Origin: Triops longicaudatus
Lineage: Eukaryota; Arthropoda; Branchiopoda; Notostraca; Triopsidae
Length of the DNA: 64,000 nucleotides
Direction: 5' to 3'
Assembly (NCBI GenBank): GCA_022885665.1
Contig: JAGQDJ010000278.1
Span: forward strand, 434,001-498,000
How positions within the stretch are numbered: the first letter of the stretch is position 1; each line of letters opens with the position of its first letter. The notes below the pieces were generated by a model that was given only the letters and a program-made list of their open reading frames with translations, searched no databases and was not told the origin of the DNA. Positions 10,452 through 21,863 of the stretch are shown in pieces. Both the position numbers and the translations under genes were made by a program.

Positions 10452-13224
10452 AGTCCATAAACGCACAAAACGTTTCCGCGCTTCTTACGTCCTTCTCGGA
10501 AATCACTTCCCACTGCACTGAATTTACTACTGTCTACTTTGATAGATATAGGTAGCATGGTTCTCTTGACTGTTTGACTCCTACCAGCTAATAGGGAACT
10601 AGTCAGTCTACCTGGAGGAGCGTACTTTGATGGCGCCATCACGGGGTGGTTTGGTGGGATAGGGAAATGCTGACGCTTGTTGAAGGGGGAGGGGGGGTAG
10701 CAAAAAAGTGACGTCATCTTCGATTTGTGTAAAATTTTATTTGCTACTGCCAGAATGTTCTTTCGCAGACTCTTGCTTTTACATAGTGATTGTTGGATAT
10801 GTGAGTCAAAGCAGCTAATAGGAGCAATTATATATCTTGTCATACGATTCCTTGACTGATCCCGGACGTTGTCAATGCGAGATGCTATCGGAGAAAAGCC
10901 GATGTTAAAGATGCGACATACACAACCCTAGAATAGGAGCGTTACATGTACGATTTTTATGGGATGGGGGTTTCCCAAAAAAGTTTATGGTGCGAAAAAA
11001 AATTACGTTGCTGTTTGCCAAGATATTAGCAAGACGACAACTATGTAGTGATTTAAGAGCCCTGAGAAGTAGGTTTTGTCTTTTTTTAAAAATATTTTTT
11101 TCGTTGTGGTTTTTTTTAACCTTTCGAATTCCTTTAACTTAGTGCGTATCATCATTTTTCTTACATACATTTTCTTAGTCATTTGTCATGCATGTCAACA
11201 GAAATAGGGAGCCTGGCCAAAAACTTCATATGACGAGACGCGCGAAATATGGGTTAGAGAAAATACTTAAACACTGGCTACTACCATGCACGTACAAATG
11301 ATTCAGATAGCTTGCACAAAATGGCGACATCCTAATTAACCCACTAGAAAGCTTCCTTATTAGGTTTTAACGTAATTAAAAACTAACTTTTACATCATGT
11401 TAGGCCCTAGGCTGGGGAATTATGCGAAATGGAAAATTGTATTAGCTTAATCGAGTTTCGGTGTACAAGCATTTTTTCTCATCTCATTTAAACGGCATTT
11501 TGTCGAAAAAAAAATTGTACCCCATTGGTCATTTTGTAAAAGTGAAGCAGATGTATTTCTAGCCTTTCCGTCTCAATTATTGGTCAGCCAAGAGCCTTAG
11601 CTCACGTTGATTTCTAATAGAAAATATAAATAAAAATAACGGAAATTGTACCCCATATTGACACCGTTTCCTGCATACCAACTTTTCAGTGATTTGGGAT
11701 AAAAGACCTTCTCAGAGCCAAGTTTTTAGTTATTCATTTTTTTTCAGGGAATGATAGTTATCCTAATCGAGCAACTTTTACACAATATTGTCAATTTAAC
11801 CGTTTTTGAAAAGCGCTATGTTAATAATCAGTTAGTTAACCATTTATTCACAAATCCCTTATTTAAAAGATCTCAATATAATTAAGTATTTCAATACTGA
11901 ACGCATTTTTATTTCTATAACAGGTGTAGTACGAGTTGCAAATATGTTAAAACCTACATATCGAAAGTCTTATTCGGTGATTCTGCTTCAAACTCCACAC
12001 TTTGTGAAAAGCTTAATCCTGAGTATATTCGTACCGATGTCTTGAAACAATTCACGAACATGCTGTAGATAACTTTGAAAGACATTTTTAGACATAACCG
12101 TCAAGCTTCTTTGTGACGGTTTCTATTTGTTCTCTTTGAGTTATGAATGTGTGAAGTCGGAAACGCAAACACAGGCGTTGGGTATAGAGTCGTACTCCAT
12201 TATACTATCGTACTCCACTGTATTACCGTATTAAGTCGTTTTTCTTTGACGAGAAAGAAAAAAACGAAGCGTTTGGAAGCCCTAAGATATAAGTTTCGGA
12301 CTAGTTTGCCACATTTCGGGCTTCCGTTATCTAGTTATAAAAGCAATCAAAGCAAGGCACTTATGTTGACTCGACAGATACGTCTGAAGAAAATTTACCA
12401 TTACAGCCAAGTTTTTCAAAAGTTTTGGGGCATTTGCAAACGTGTTATCAGCCCAACACCTGGCAAGCCAACCTCGGATATGACAATTCCGGGGTTGGTT
12501 GGTAGCTCTGACTGTAATTCCTGATGTGCGTCAGAAGTCGCTGCCAGTCCCAAACCTGGATGAAGGAAGAGGGCCATCAAGTGGGCGTTACATGTTTCTT
12601 CCGGTGCTCAAATAATAATGTGGTATGCATCTATTTTCGAAACTATCGAAAATACAATAATTATACAAATTTTCTGGCGAATGTCAATTTAAGTATTACT
12701 CTTTGGAGTCTAGATCGTTTTTCGCTCAGGGTACAGTTCAGGTGACCGGGATTTTATTAATATTCTATTTGTTTGCAATTCCTTTAGGGTACCTTTTCAG
12801 AAACTTATAGGCGTATGTTTTCATGATTGAAACCTTTCCAAGTCCAAATTTGCCTGAAGACTTTTTCTAATGTAAACGTTTCTGCTTGGCTAGCCATGTT
12901 TCACAAAGAATTCAAAGCATTAATGTCCAATCAAAATCTTGAACTAAGTAACTTGTTTAATAAATATACTTTAAAATAAGCATTATATTAATTTGCTGTG
13001 GCTGTCTTTTTTTTCAGGTACCAAGTACGTGTACATTTAAATAAGGAATTCATAAGTTTGCTCATGTTGGTAGCGTTTCACTTGACTACATGTCTCTTCA
13101 AGCGACACGGACACACGGAAAAATAGATCAGCCATCACTATAGTGAATACAAAATTAGGAGACTTTCATTGTCTTTTCATATAATTTTATTGGCCACAAT
13201 AGACAGTGCTTTGAAAGTGACAAT
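10452..13224. other. Intergenic gap with a dispersed repeat copy
   Basis: No convincing gene. Minus-strand open frames around 10,400-10,840 and plus-strand ones at 12,147-12,745 lack conserved motifs. A stretch near 11,580-11,690 resembles one at 27,918-28,020: both contain GTCAGCCAAGAGC followed by similar words, suggesting an old interspersed repeat. Several homopolymer runs of A or T are present. Confidence 0.45.
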
Positions 13225-14860
13225 TTAGGGTTTATTGAGAATACCATAGGCCATAGCCTTAACCCCGTTGAAAGTTTCAACAGCAGTAGGCAAAATTTGC
13301 TCGGGCGGCAACTGAAAGTTTCCGCGTGCATCTCGTAGTTCAAGAGCGTACGCATACTTGACGCCGACAGTGTCGTAAGCCCAGTCTGCTGTGCTACCAG
13401 CCGCAAGGTCTGTTGTTTAACGCCATCACATATTAAGAACAATAAATTACTAACGGGAAAAAAGTAAGTATAATCGACATCTTACAAATAACATCGGCAA
13501 TGTTTCCGTAAGTATATTTGGTTCCATAAGTTGCTGTCAAAGCGTTAACGGCCAGCTCCATGACTCGATACTGTTAAGAGATATTTTATCGTTTAAACAA
13601 CCTACAGACGTTGTTTACCTGTTCGTCGTAATCAGCGGGTAATGCGTTTGTATAGCCATAAGGTGACATCCACATTTGTGCAGCAGAATGAATAGAAAGA
13701 CTCGCAACAACACGACCCTTGTTGGCTAATAACACGTCGCGCATGGCGGATGACTCGGCCTCTGAGAACGCAGATGGACCGTGGTAAAGGTCTGAACAGG
13801 CGTTGTCACTAGTACCGGGACCACCGAAATCTGCATCGAATTAATATTAATTGTCCGAAATCAAAGACTCGAAACAATTTACCGCTGTCGAAGTTCCTGT
13901 TAGGGTCCACTCCAGTACATAAGTTAAAATGTCTACGATTTTTGCGCCATAGGCGATCTGTGGTCCAAGTATAATCGTAACCGTCAGGATTGTGAAGGGG
14001 GCTAATTTGCCAGTCAAAGTTTTGAACCAGGTCTTTGACATCAGCGTCCGTGCTAGTTGCTAGCTCGTTTAGCATCCAGATGCAAGAAGCAGTAGCAATC
14101 CACTCTCGAGCGTGCATCAGGCAATCAAAGTAAATTAAAGGCTTGTCACCTGTACCCGTAGAGCTAACGATAGCACTGGGAATAGGACGTCCTTCCAAGG
14201 TTGTCCCGATTTCAGTGTATTGCACCAATGGACTATCCTGAGCTAACTGTTTCATGAAAGCTACAACCTAAAGAACTATAACGGTGAAACCCCGACAACA
14301 ACAACAAAAGAAAATTAATCTATTTTACTTCGTCATATGTATGGTAATTTTCGAAATCGAAAGCTCCTACGCTGTGCGTACGTTTTCGTTCTTTAATAAG
14401 CTCGGCCTCTCTATCGATCAGTCTAATATTTGTACCAGAATATGGATTAAGATTCAATCGACTAACTAAATTTAACTATGTTAGGAGCCAATACTTCTGT
14501 AAGTTAGGATTCTGAATAGAGAAGGTGATGCCTGCTTCTTCGAGGTCGTGAACCAGAGCAGGATATTCCCATGGAGCTACATGGACAGGTACCGAGCGTC
14601 CCACAATCCGAGGTACAGACCAAAAATCTACCGTTGCATTGTTTTGAAGGCTGTGCAAAAATTTCAACTGTGGAATGGTCGAGGGAGTGATATCGAGAAC
14701 CAAATGACTAAGAAATCGGCAAATTAAGAGCGTTGACTCGAGTTTACACGAAAAAGAAAGAAAAAAAATACAGTAAAATAAGTATGTCTACGCACCCAGT
14801 GTAGTCGACCTTGGCACAAGCAGCCGTTGCCACTAAAACGAAAAATAGTACCACCTTCAT
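13225..14860 (-). CDS. M14 zinc carboxypeptidase (procarboxypeptidase A/B type)
   Basis: This is a secreted digestive-type metallocarboxypeptidase that removes C-terminal residues. Seven exons (14860-14796, 14707-14495, 14422-14329, 14267-13883, 13830-13619, 13570-13486, 13409-13225) give 412 residues. In order it has a signal peptide (MKVVLFFVLVATAACA), an activation propeptide with a basic site (KERKR) before the catalytic domain, the zinc motif HAREW supplying His and Glu, DPNRNFD with the substrate-carboxylate Arg, IHSAAQMWMSPYGYT with the third zinc His, and ALELRDARG with the general-base Glu. The S1' specificity position in GSTADW is alanine; type A enzymes usually have isoleucine and type B aspartate, so a preference for neutral residues is inferred. 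A TATA-like TATTTATA on the minus strand lies about 40 bp upstream of the ATG. Confidence 0.93.
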
Positions 14861-14898
14861 TTTTCTAAGGAAGTGTTTGGTTAACAAAGCTTGCACAC

Positions 14899-14908
14899 AT
14901 ATAAATAC
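14899..14908 (-). promoter_or_regulatory. TATA-like element of the carboxypeptidase gene
   Basis: The minus strand reads GGTATTTATATG about 40 bp before the initiation codon at 14860. Position and wording suit a core promoter, with a very short 5' leader. This is inferred from sequence only. Confidence 0.4.
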
Positions 14909-15240
14909 CCTACAACCCTGATACACAAGCAGGATGTGTGAATCTTTTCACCTGTTCGTTATCTTCTGCGTAATTTCCCGGTTTCGTAATTTTACGGTAT
15001 TGATATGTAATCAAGTTTTACGGCAACCGTCTGATATTTTTTATTATAAAATCGTATTTTTACAATTTGCTTTTGAGTTACATAACAAACTGATATCGAC
15101 AAATTTGTCTGAATCACTCGTGGTCACAAAGATGACTGACGAAAATTTCTTCAGTCTGATAGGAAATTTTAGCGCATGCAATACGAAAAAAAGACGCGTC
15201 CTGTATGTCGCATGTCCCAAGTCAAGAAAAAGGGTCAAAT

Positions 15241-18200
15241 TTACGGTCTCTGCAATTCTAGTCTGTAGGATAACCCATCATTGTCAACTATAAAACGCAC
15301 AGGCAGGACGGACATGACTTGTATATGCTGTTCAACCGCTGGGAAATCCTTTTCTGCTCTCCAAACGATGGTAATATCCAATGGTCCATTTTCACCTTGC
15401 CTTTTTAAAGGTTGTATGTCAACAGGAAGTTTCTAAAAAGAGGCATCGATAAGATAAGGCAATTCACATTATGTTCGAAAGATGACTGTTTTAAATACTT
15501 ACATCTAAGTACACTCTCTTCAAGAAACCCAGCTCAAGTACTACCACATCACACGAGTGATCCAACAAGCCTAAAACTGCTGCATGACCGTAGACGTGCT
15601 CGGATTTGGCCAGTTTTTGCTTTAAGTACATGGCGAAAAACAATTCAATACTAGAATCCTGAGCCGTCCTGGCAGCCAATTTTCTATCGTTACAATGTTC
15701 TAAGACCCTTCAGGAAACAAATTTTAGGTTTTGAATAACCCATTGCTATTAGTTTACCTATGCATGGCCTCTTGCGAAACTGTTGGCTTCGGCCGGTAGT
15801 TTAAAGCAGCCGCTAACAATCGGTGAACTAATATATCAGGATAGCGGCGAATTGGAGAAGTAAAATGTGTATACATTTCCACGCTTAAAGCAAAATGCCG
15901 ATAATCGGAAGGTTCCCACCGTCCAGCACATATGTATCTTGCACACTACAAACACGCAAAAAATAACAGAAAAAGATAAACAAAACGAAATACTAAAACA
16001 GAAAGAAATTATTACCAGCAATGCTTTAGAAAGCAAATTCGTTACGACAGCGGCTCTAGCTTGGGAGATCAAATCCGCACAATCCGAGACAGAGTATTTC
16101 AAAAGAGACTGTTGCAATGACAGTGAGCTGGAATGATCAAGAAGTACATCCAAAGCTCCTAAAGTATCCACTGCTTCTTGCAAAATGTGCGTTTTTGGTG
16201 GTGGATGATTACGTAAAACTGCTAAATCAGGGAAAGCCTCGTGTATCTTCCGGGCTACTCGCGTATTGGCCAATAACATAAACTCTTCGATTAACCTATC
16301 AAATTACGCAATGGCATTACTATTGAGAGTTTCCTGAAACTGTAACAATATACTTGTGACTCTCTTTCCTGACGTAAGGAGCTACACTTTCTGGAAGTCG
16401 CGTGTCTTCATCCAATCGAAAGTAGACCTTATTATTGTCAATACGTAACGCACCAGCTCGCTCTCTGGCTTCGCGCAGCTTAACCGCTATTTTCTGTAAG
16501 TTAAGGACGGCGGTACAGATGTCTTCCGCTGTAGTGGGTGACTCTATAGACGGCATGTTGTCGGGAATTTTGCTATTTTCAATTATAGCCTACGTAAACA
16601 GAAACAGAATGTGTATGGTTGTCATTGCAGGTAAGCAGGGCCGTACCCAGGGTTTTGGTTCGAATGATTTTTTTTATTTTTTTATTTATTTATTTATTTT
16701 TTTTTTTTTTTGAGGTTTCGGGGGTATTTGCATTTGTTTACACTTGAGATTTTTCCTATCTTTCCCATTGTAAAATAAAAATTTCGGGTTTAATTCTCTA
16801 ACTTACCTCCACCATAGATACGGCCTTGCAGGTAAGGTTGTCTGAATTTTAATATTAGGAAAATTACCTGGGCATGATCATAGCTTAGCTTCGCTGCAGA
16901 TCGAATAACAGAACGTCCAAACCATTCGCTTAATATTTCCCCTTCATTATTTAGCTCCCATTCAACAGAAAAAGTTAGACGATCCTCCCCCGGATTGAGT
17001 GAGCACAAATCTTGACAAAGCTCGCGAGGTAGCATAGGAATGACCTATTACAAAAGAAAGAAAAAAAAAGTTGCACTAAGAATAATGACGAAATAAATCC
17101 GAAAATAATATTTCGAAATGTAATACAAAATAAAAATATACTTTGTGGACAAGGTACGTTGACGTGGCCCTTGCTGCTGCTTCAGAGTCCAATTTTGTGC
17201 TATCGACTACGAAGTAACTCACGTCAGCGATGTGCACGCCTACACGAAAGTTGCCCGAGGGTAAAGGGATGCAAGACACAGCATCATCCAAGTCTCTCGC
17301 ATCAGGTGGATCAATGGTGACTACACATATCTGTCTAAAATCTCTCCTTTGCTCAATCTCTTCTTTGGTGATTTGAGGCAAAGGTGGCATTGTCAACAAA
17401 GACGGATCAAAATCTCTGTCGTCGATTGCATTTTCGTGTATAATGGCACCTAATTCGGTGCCTAGCTCGCCGCAGTTTCCAAGCTCCTGTACTACTTCCC
17501 TAGAAGGAGAAAGAAAAATTGAATGAGCCAATAGTCTTTTCCAAACTACTGTGGAATGGTTAACTTACCCCATCGCGAATTCAACTTCTTCCCAGCTCGT
17601 CAAACGAGCAAGGAACAGTGTATCACCTACAAGAGAAAGCCGTTGCGCCAGATTAGGGTGCGCTACTAGAGGAATATGAAGTCTTGGGAAACGATGATCA
17701 CGAGGTATAAAAAGTGCAAATCCGGGTAACTGCCGAGGGTGTCGCTTAATAGTACCAACAGCTAGTCGCTTATGCTTGTAGTCTTTGATCATGACAACCT
17801 AGGTCCAAGAAATTTAGTTTGAAACCACACTCAGATTGATCATTTCATACCTTTCCAGTTTTCCGCGTTTTATGTTTCAAACCAGGTCTGATAGTACAAG
17901 AACTTGTAACAGACAAGTTTTGCAAGGCATTTTGTACGGTTATTGTTTCAGATGCTTCGACGAGCTGAACGGACAACGACGAGATTTCAGCTTCATCTCT
18001 TAAATTTTGCAGCTTTGTCTTTCCGCTACCTCGTTTGCCGCGGCGTGATTTCTCGCATTTACCTCGAGAAGCGTCGCGCCCGCAGGTTTCAGCTTCACTG
18101 GGTTTGTCAACTTTGGGCATTAACTGTTTCTGGTCTTCGGAGTTTGTTTCCACTTGCTAGGTGAGTATATGAGTAAGGAAATATGGGCAGACAAATTATA

Positions 18201-18690
18201 AAGCCGGGCTTACTTTCCATTCACTCTCGGGTTTTAACAAGATAACAACCAAATCACCATTGAAAGCACGGTTACGATCTTCCATACCTTCAACTAATAT
18301 ATCGGGTTCGCCAATCTCCTAATAACGGGAAAATGTAGAACCAAGAAACAAAGAAAATTGGTGGCATACCATGGCCGTAATGTAGGCTTCTTTGTAATTC
18401 TTCGGATTAATCCGAATCATACCTTCGATGTAAATGCCTTTTTTTAGACCTTCCTCTATCTCTTGGTCGGCTAACTGCAAATGTGGAGGAAATCTGGCAG
18501 GCGGAGTGTAGGCCTTATGAGGATGCGAACGAAAGCTACCTCCGTTTCGTTTTGCACAGTTTTGCTTACTGGTTTCATTGTTATCTTGTAAAAAACGATT
18601 GCCTTTTCCTGGCGACGCAGCAATTTTTTCCTTATCCATAGCGCTGAAATCCTGCTTGCTCGTATTGGTGGTGAGCGTTTCGGTAGACAT
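15241..18690 (-). CDS. DIS3L2: DIS3-like exonuclease 2 (DIS3L2)
   Basis: This is a cytoplasmic processive 3'-5' exoribonuclease of the RNase II/RNB family; in animals DIS3L2 degrades oligouridylated RNAs independently of the exosome. The start at 18690 is followed by a Lys/Ser-rich N-terminus, two cold-shock domains (first around YIEGMIRINPKNYKEAYI, second around GFALFIPRDHRFPRL), then the RNB domain. The RNB active-site aspartates are present in IDPPDARDLDDAV, followed by GVHIADVSYFV. Later come the MLPRELCQDLCSLNPGEDR block, HFTSPIRRYPDI, and the S1 domain that ends the protein at LELQRP. There is no PIN domain, which separates DIS3L2 from DIS3 and DIS3L1. More than ten exons are needed. 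The intron at about 16,592-16,867 carries a MITE. A 5' UTR intron acceptor just before the ATG is possible. Confidence 0.93.
16636..16828. mobile_element. hAT-type MITE inside a DIS3L2 intron
   Basis: A 193-bp element has inverted ends CAGGGCCGTACC and (reversed) CAAGGCCGTATC, differing at two of 12 bases. It is flanked by a perfect 8-bp direct repeat, CAGGTAAG, at 16628-16635 and 16829-16836. Ends starting CA-G and an 8-bp target duplication are the hallmarks of the hAT superfamily. There is no coding capacity, so it is non-autonomous. Its centre holds a T-rich microsatellite. Confidence 0.75.
16668..16711. repeat. T-rich/TTTA microsatellite
   Basis: A run of T with repeated TTTA units lies inside the MITE. 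It probably expanded after insertion. Confidence 0.7.
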
Positions 18691-21600
18691 ATTAGCTCTA
18701 AAATACCCGGAAATCTGACATAATTTATATGGTGTTATATTAGAAAAATAAATGTTAAGAAACCAGTGCTACGACAAACTTCGATTACCTTGTTTCAGTA
18801 CTTCCTGTGAAGGGCAGGTTAAAACGGTCCAGTACTGCACGACTCAAAAACAACTTGTGCAACAAGCCTCGATAAGCAAAATAGCGATCTCGGTAGTGAA
18901 CCGCGAACCTGTTGTCGAGTACCGAAGCAATCCACGAGTGATGTAAGGTGACCGGTACCGAATCCAAAACTTTGATTTGTGGAGTGGAAGTGGATAAGTG
19001 GAAGTGGAATATTCTTGAACGTTTGGGATTTAACGGCCGGTTTGCAAAAATAACTACCGTAAAAGGGGAAAATTTTAAACAGGTGGGGTAACATTGAACA
19101 TTGTATAGGAAACCGTATACCACCTACTGCTCCTTAACTACGCAAAGCAAGAAATAAAGGGTTGCCAGATTTTTCGGATTTTTACTAAAGAAAGCCAACT
19201 AGGATAGTCAAAGGCTCAATTTTTCCACAAAGGTACATCACGGACCAGTCTTTCTGCTACTTAAATCAAAACACGGTTGCAACTTTTTGCCTCCAGGCAA
19301 ACTCGCTGTAGAAATACATAATGCTCCACAGGTTTAATCTCTGCGAAGATGCGACGTGCAGAAAATGGAAAGAGAGCGAGGAAAGTGTCGAATGTCTAAT
19401 TATGTGAGCCACCAATTAGTATCGGAAGGAAGAACTTATTCGAAAAACTTCGGAGCAAAAACATTCTACGTTAGACGAAATTTTGGGATTCGGAGATAGG
19501 ACAGGGGATGGCTTTTATTGGATACAAAATGCACTAACGCGTTATGTCGCACGCACGAAAATAGTTGGACCTCATTTAACCAACCCTCATTTTTATATAA
19601 TCTACCTGCATGTCTTGAAATAAAAGATCCATGGGTTGTAACATATTTCACGAATGTAACAGATCTCATTTATTTCGAAAGCGGAAGACGGTAATGTGTT
19701 GTGCTGTGACAAAGGTCGTCTTCAACCAATAAAACCAGAATTACATTATGCGCTTCGACCCCTTTCCTGTGCTATGACTTATGACTAGTTAGCGATAGCT
19801 AGGGGGGTGAGATCAAAGAGGATGCGACTTGCGAAGAAAAACACATGAAACTCAACTACCCCTTTTTTTACTTGTTTATACAAGTATATCTAAATCTGGA
19901 TGAGCCGTGTTTTAATTACTATATTTAAGGTATATCGATTCGAGCACTAACTAAGCAAAAATGCATCCGAAATATCTCATCCGAATTCTAAGGCTTTCGT
20001 GCATCTTGTTCCATCTTGATATGATTTAAAAAAGAAAGAGGATGTTTTGAAACGGACTTACAGAAAGAGCCCCAAATATGGCCTTCAGAATCTCATAACA
20101 TTTCACAAAGAGGAAATTATATTTAATTGTAGCAGATATTTTCGTTGGACATCACGTTACCGTATATCACTTGTGAGCTACTAGGATTTACATCGCGAAA
20201 AGGTTTAAAATTTGTGAATTATCAGCGAAACCTCCAAAATGCAGATTAAAAAATCGGGTCGTAATGTGACATACCCTTGAAATGATGGTGAGATGAAGAA
20301 CATGGCTATATCTGCAACTCGCTTTAAAGAAAAAGAAAATAAAAAATGCTTTCTAGCTAGTTTTCGAGATTGTGTTCATCCATTCGATGTCCAAATTAAT
20401 TATATGACGCAAAAGAAACGAAGTTTTTAAATTGCAAATGCCGACCCTTCGACAGAAATTGACAGGAAACGGTCTCCAAAAACGGTGAACCGTGCCGCTA
20501 TATATTTTGTTCACTATTTTTTAAGCCCATCCTATAATATTAGATCAAATTTACCCTTTGAATTTCACATGAAGATTTAATAGAAAAATAGCTTACTTAA
20601 TTTTAATATTGTACATATGCATATTGTCACGTCACTAAATAATACTTGGTTGGGTTTTACAGTGACGTGGTTTTTTTACGGGGCCCTGATCTTGCTAACA
20701 AACACTAAAATTAAGGTTTGAGGTAGCAAACGGAATCTGTATTTGCCACTCATACAATCTCCACTCGCTCTATAGCCTCTTCTCTCTCTCCTTTCCAGTT
20801 TCCCTGTCACTCTCCCTTTTTATAGCTTCTTTTTGACAAAAACGAAATCAACGCAGTCCCTTTGGTTTCGGAGAAGTGACTTTCAGTAGTACAAAAACCA
20901 AGGGTGCGGGAGACAAAAAGGGAAACTACGCTAAAACGAAACCATTAACAACTATTGGTGCGACAATATACAATACAATATTACAATATATACATACACA
21001 ATACTACAATAGTGCAGTATTTATGTAAAATATAGTCTATAGCCGATTATAGCTTTTTTTTAAATATAGTCTATAGCTTTTACCCTACGTTTTTTACATA
21101 TAAAATATACGTTTTTTATATAAAATTCCACAAATTAATGAGTGATACTTTTTTAGTTATTATTTTTACTCGAAGAAACAATAACAGAATTCTTAGTAAG
21201 AATTGTAGCATGAAACGCCTGTTTTAACGAAAATTTAACGTCATAATTGCGCGAACGAATAAATTGTTTATTGTAAGGAATTTCTAGAGCTATTTCCTTT
21301 CGTGTAAAGCCATTCTATGGAGCTATTAAGTTGAAGTACCTCTTCTTTAGTGCGTGATAGACCCCCCACCCCCAGAAAAATAAATTCCTATGGAAATTCA
21401 CCATGTGCAAGTTGGGAAGTAAAACCTTGGTCATATGACTTTCACTCTGACTGTAATATTCTAAGCGGCCTCCCTACTTCATGAGGTGCGTGTTAATTAC
21501 TTAGCTATCTTTGCCCACGAAGATAGGATTCGTAGTCCGGCGTAATGATTGGAATCGATTTCGTAATTCCACGGAGTGAATGAAGATTGTCACGTTCCCT

Positions 21601-21863
21601 TAAACTTCCTGATCTCTTCCAGTCCCCGCTACAGAAAGAAGTACTCTGGTGTCCGTGAATCGTACCGGCCAGTTTTAGTGTTCCTTTTCGTTGTGTTGTT
21701 GGTTTTCTTGGATAACTTTTCTGTTCGGATCCTTGACAAGGTGGAGAAAGCGAGTGTATTTTACGCTTGTCTGTCATCCGAAATGGACTAACACCGAAGT
21801 GATACAAAAAATAATAAGCACCCTAATTTTTGTTTGGCGAAATTCTGATAACGACTGTATACG
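18691..21863. other. Intergenic, AT-rich, no gene recognised
   Basis: A gap of about 3.2 kb between the divergently oriented DIS3L2 and CUB/LDLa genes. It holds a small GTGGAAGTGGA-type minisatellite at about 18,977-19,010. At 20,990-21,130 there is an AT-rich patch of repeated ACAATA and TATAGTCTATAG words. Open frames here have no recognisable content. Confidence 0.45.

Noticed and set aside
12147..12745. Two plus-strand frames of 125 and 73 residues
   Set aside because: No family motif, no splice partners, and composition like the surrounding AT-rich sequence.
16654..16662. GGTTCGAAT resembling a tRNA T-arm
   Set aside because: It lies inside the MITE, and no A box or foldable cloverleaf is present.
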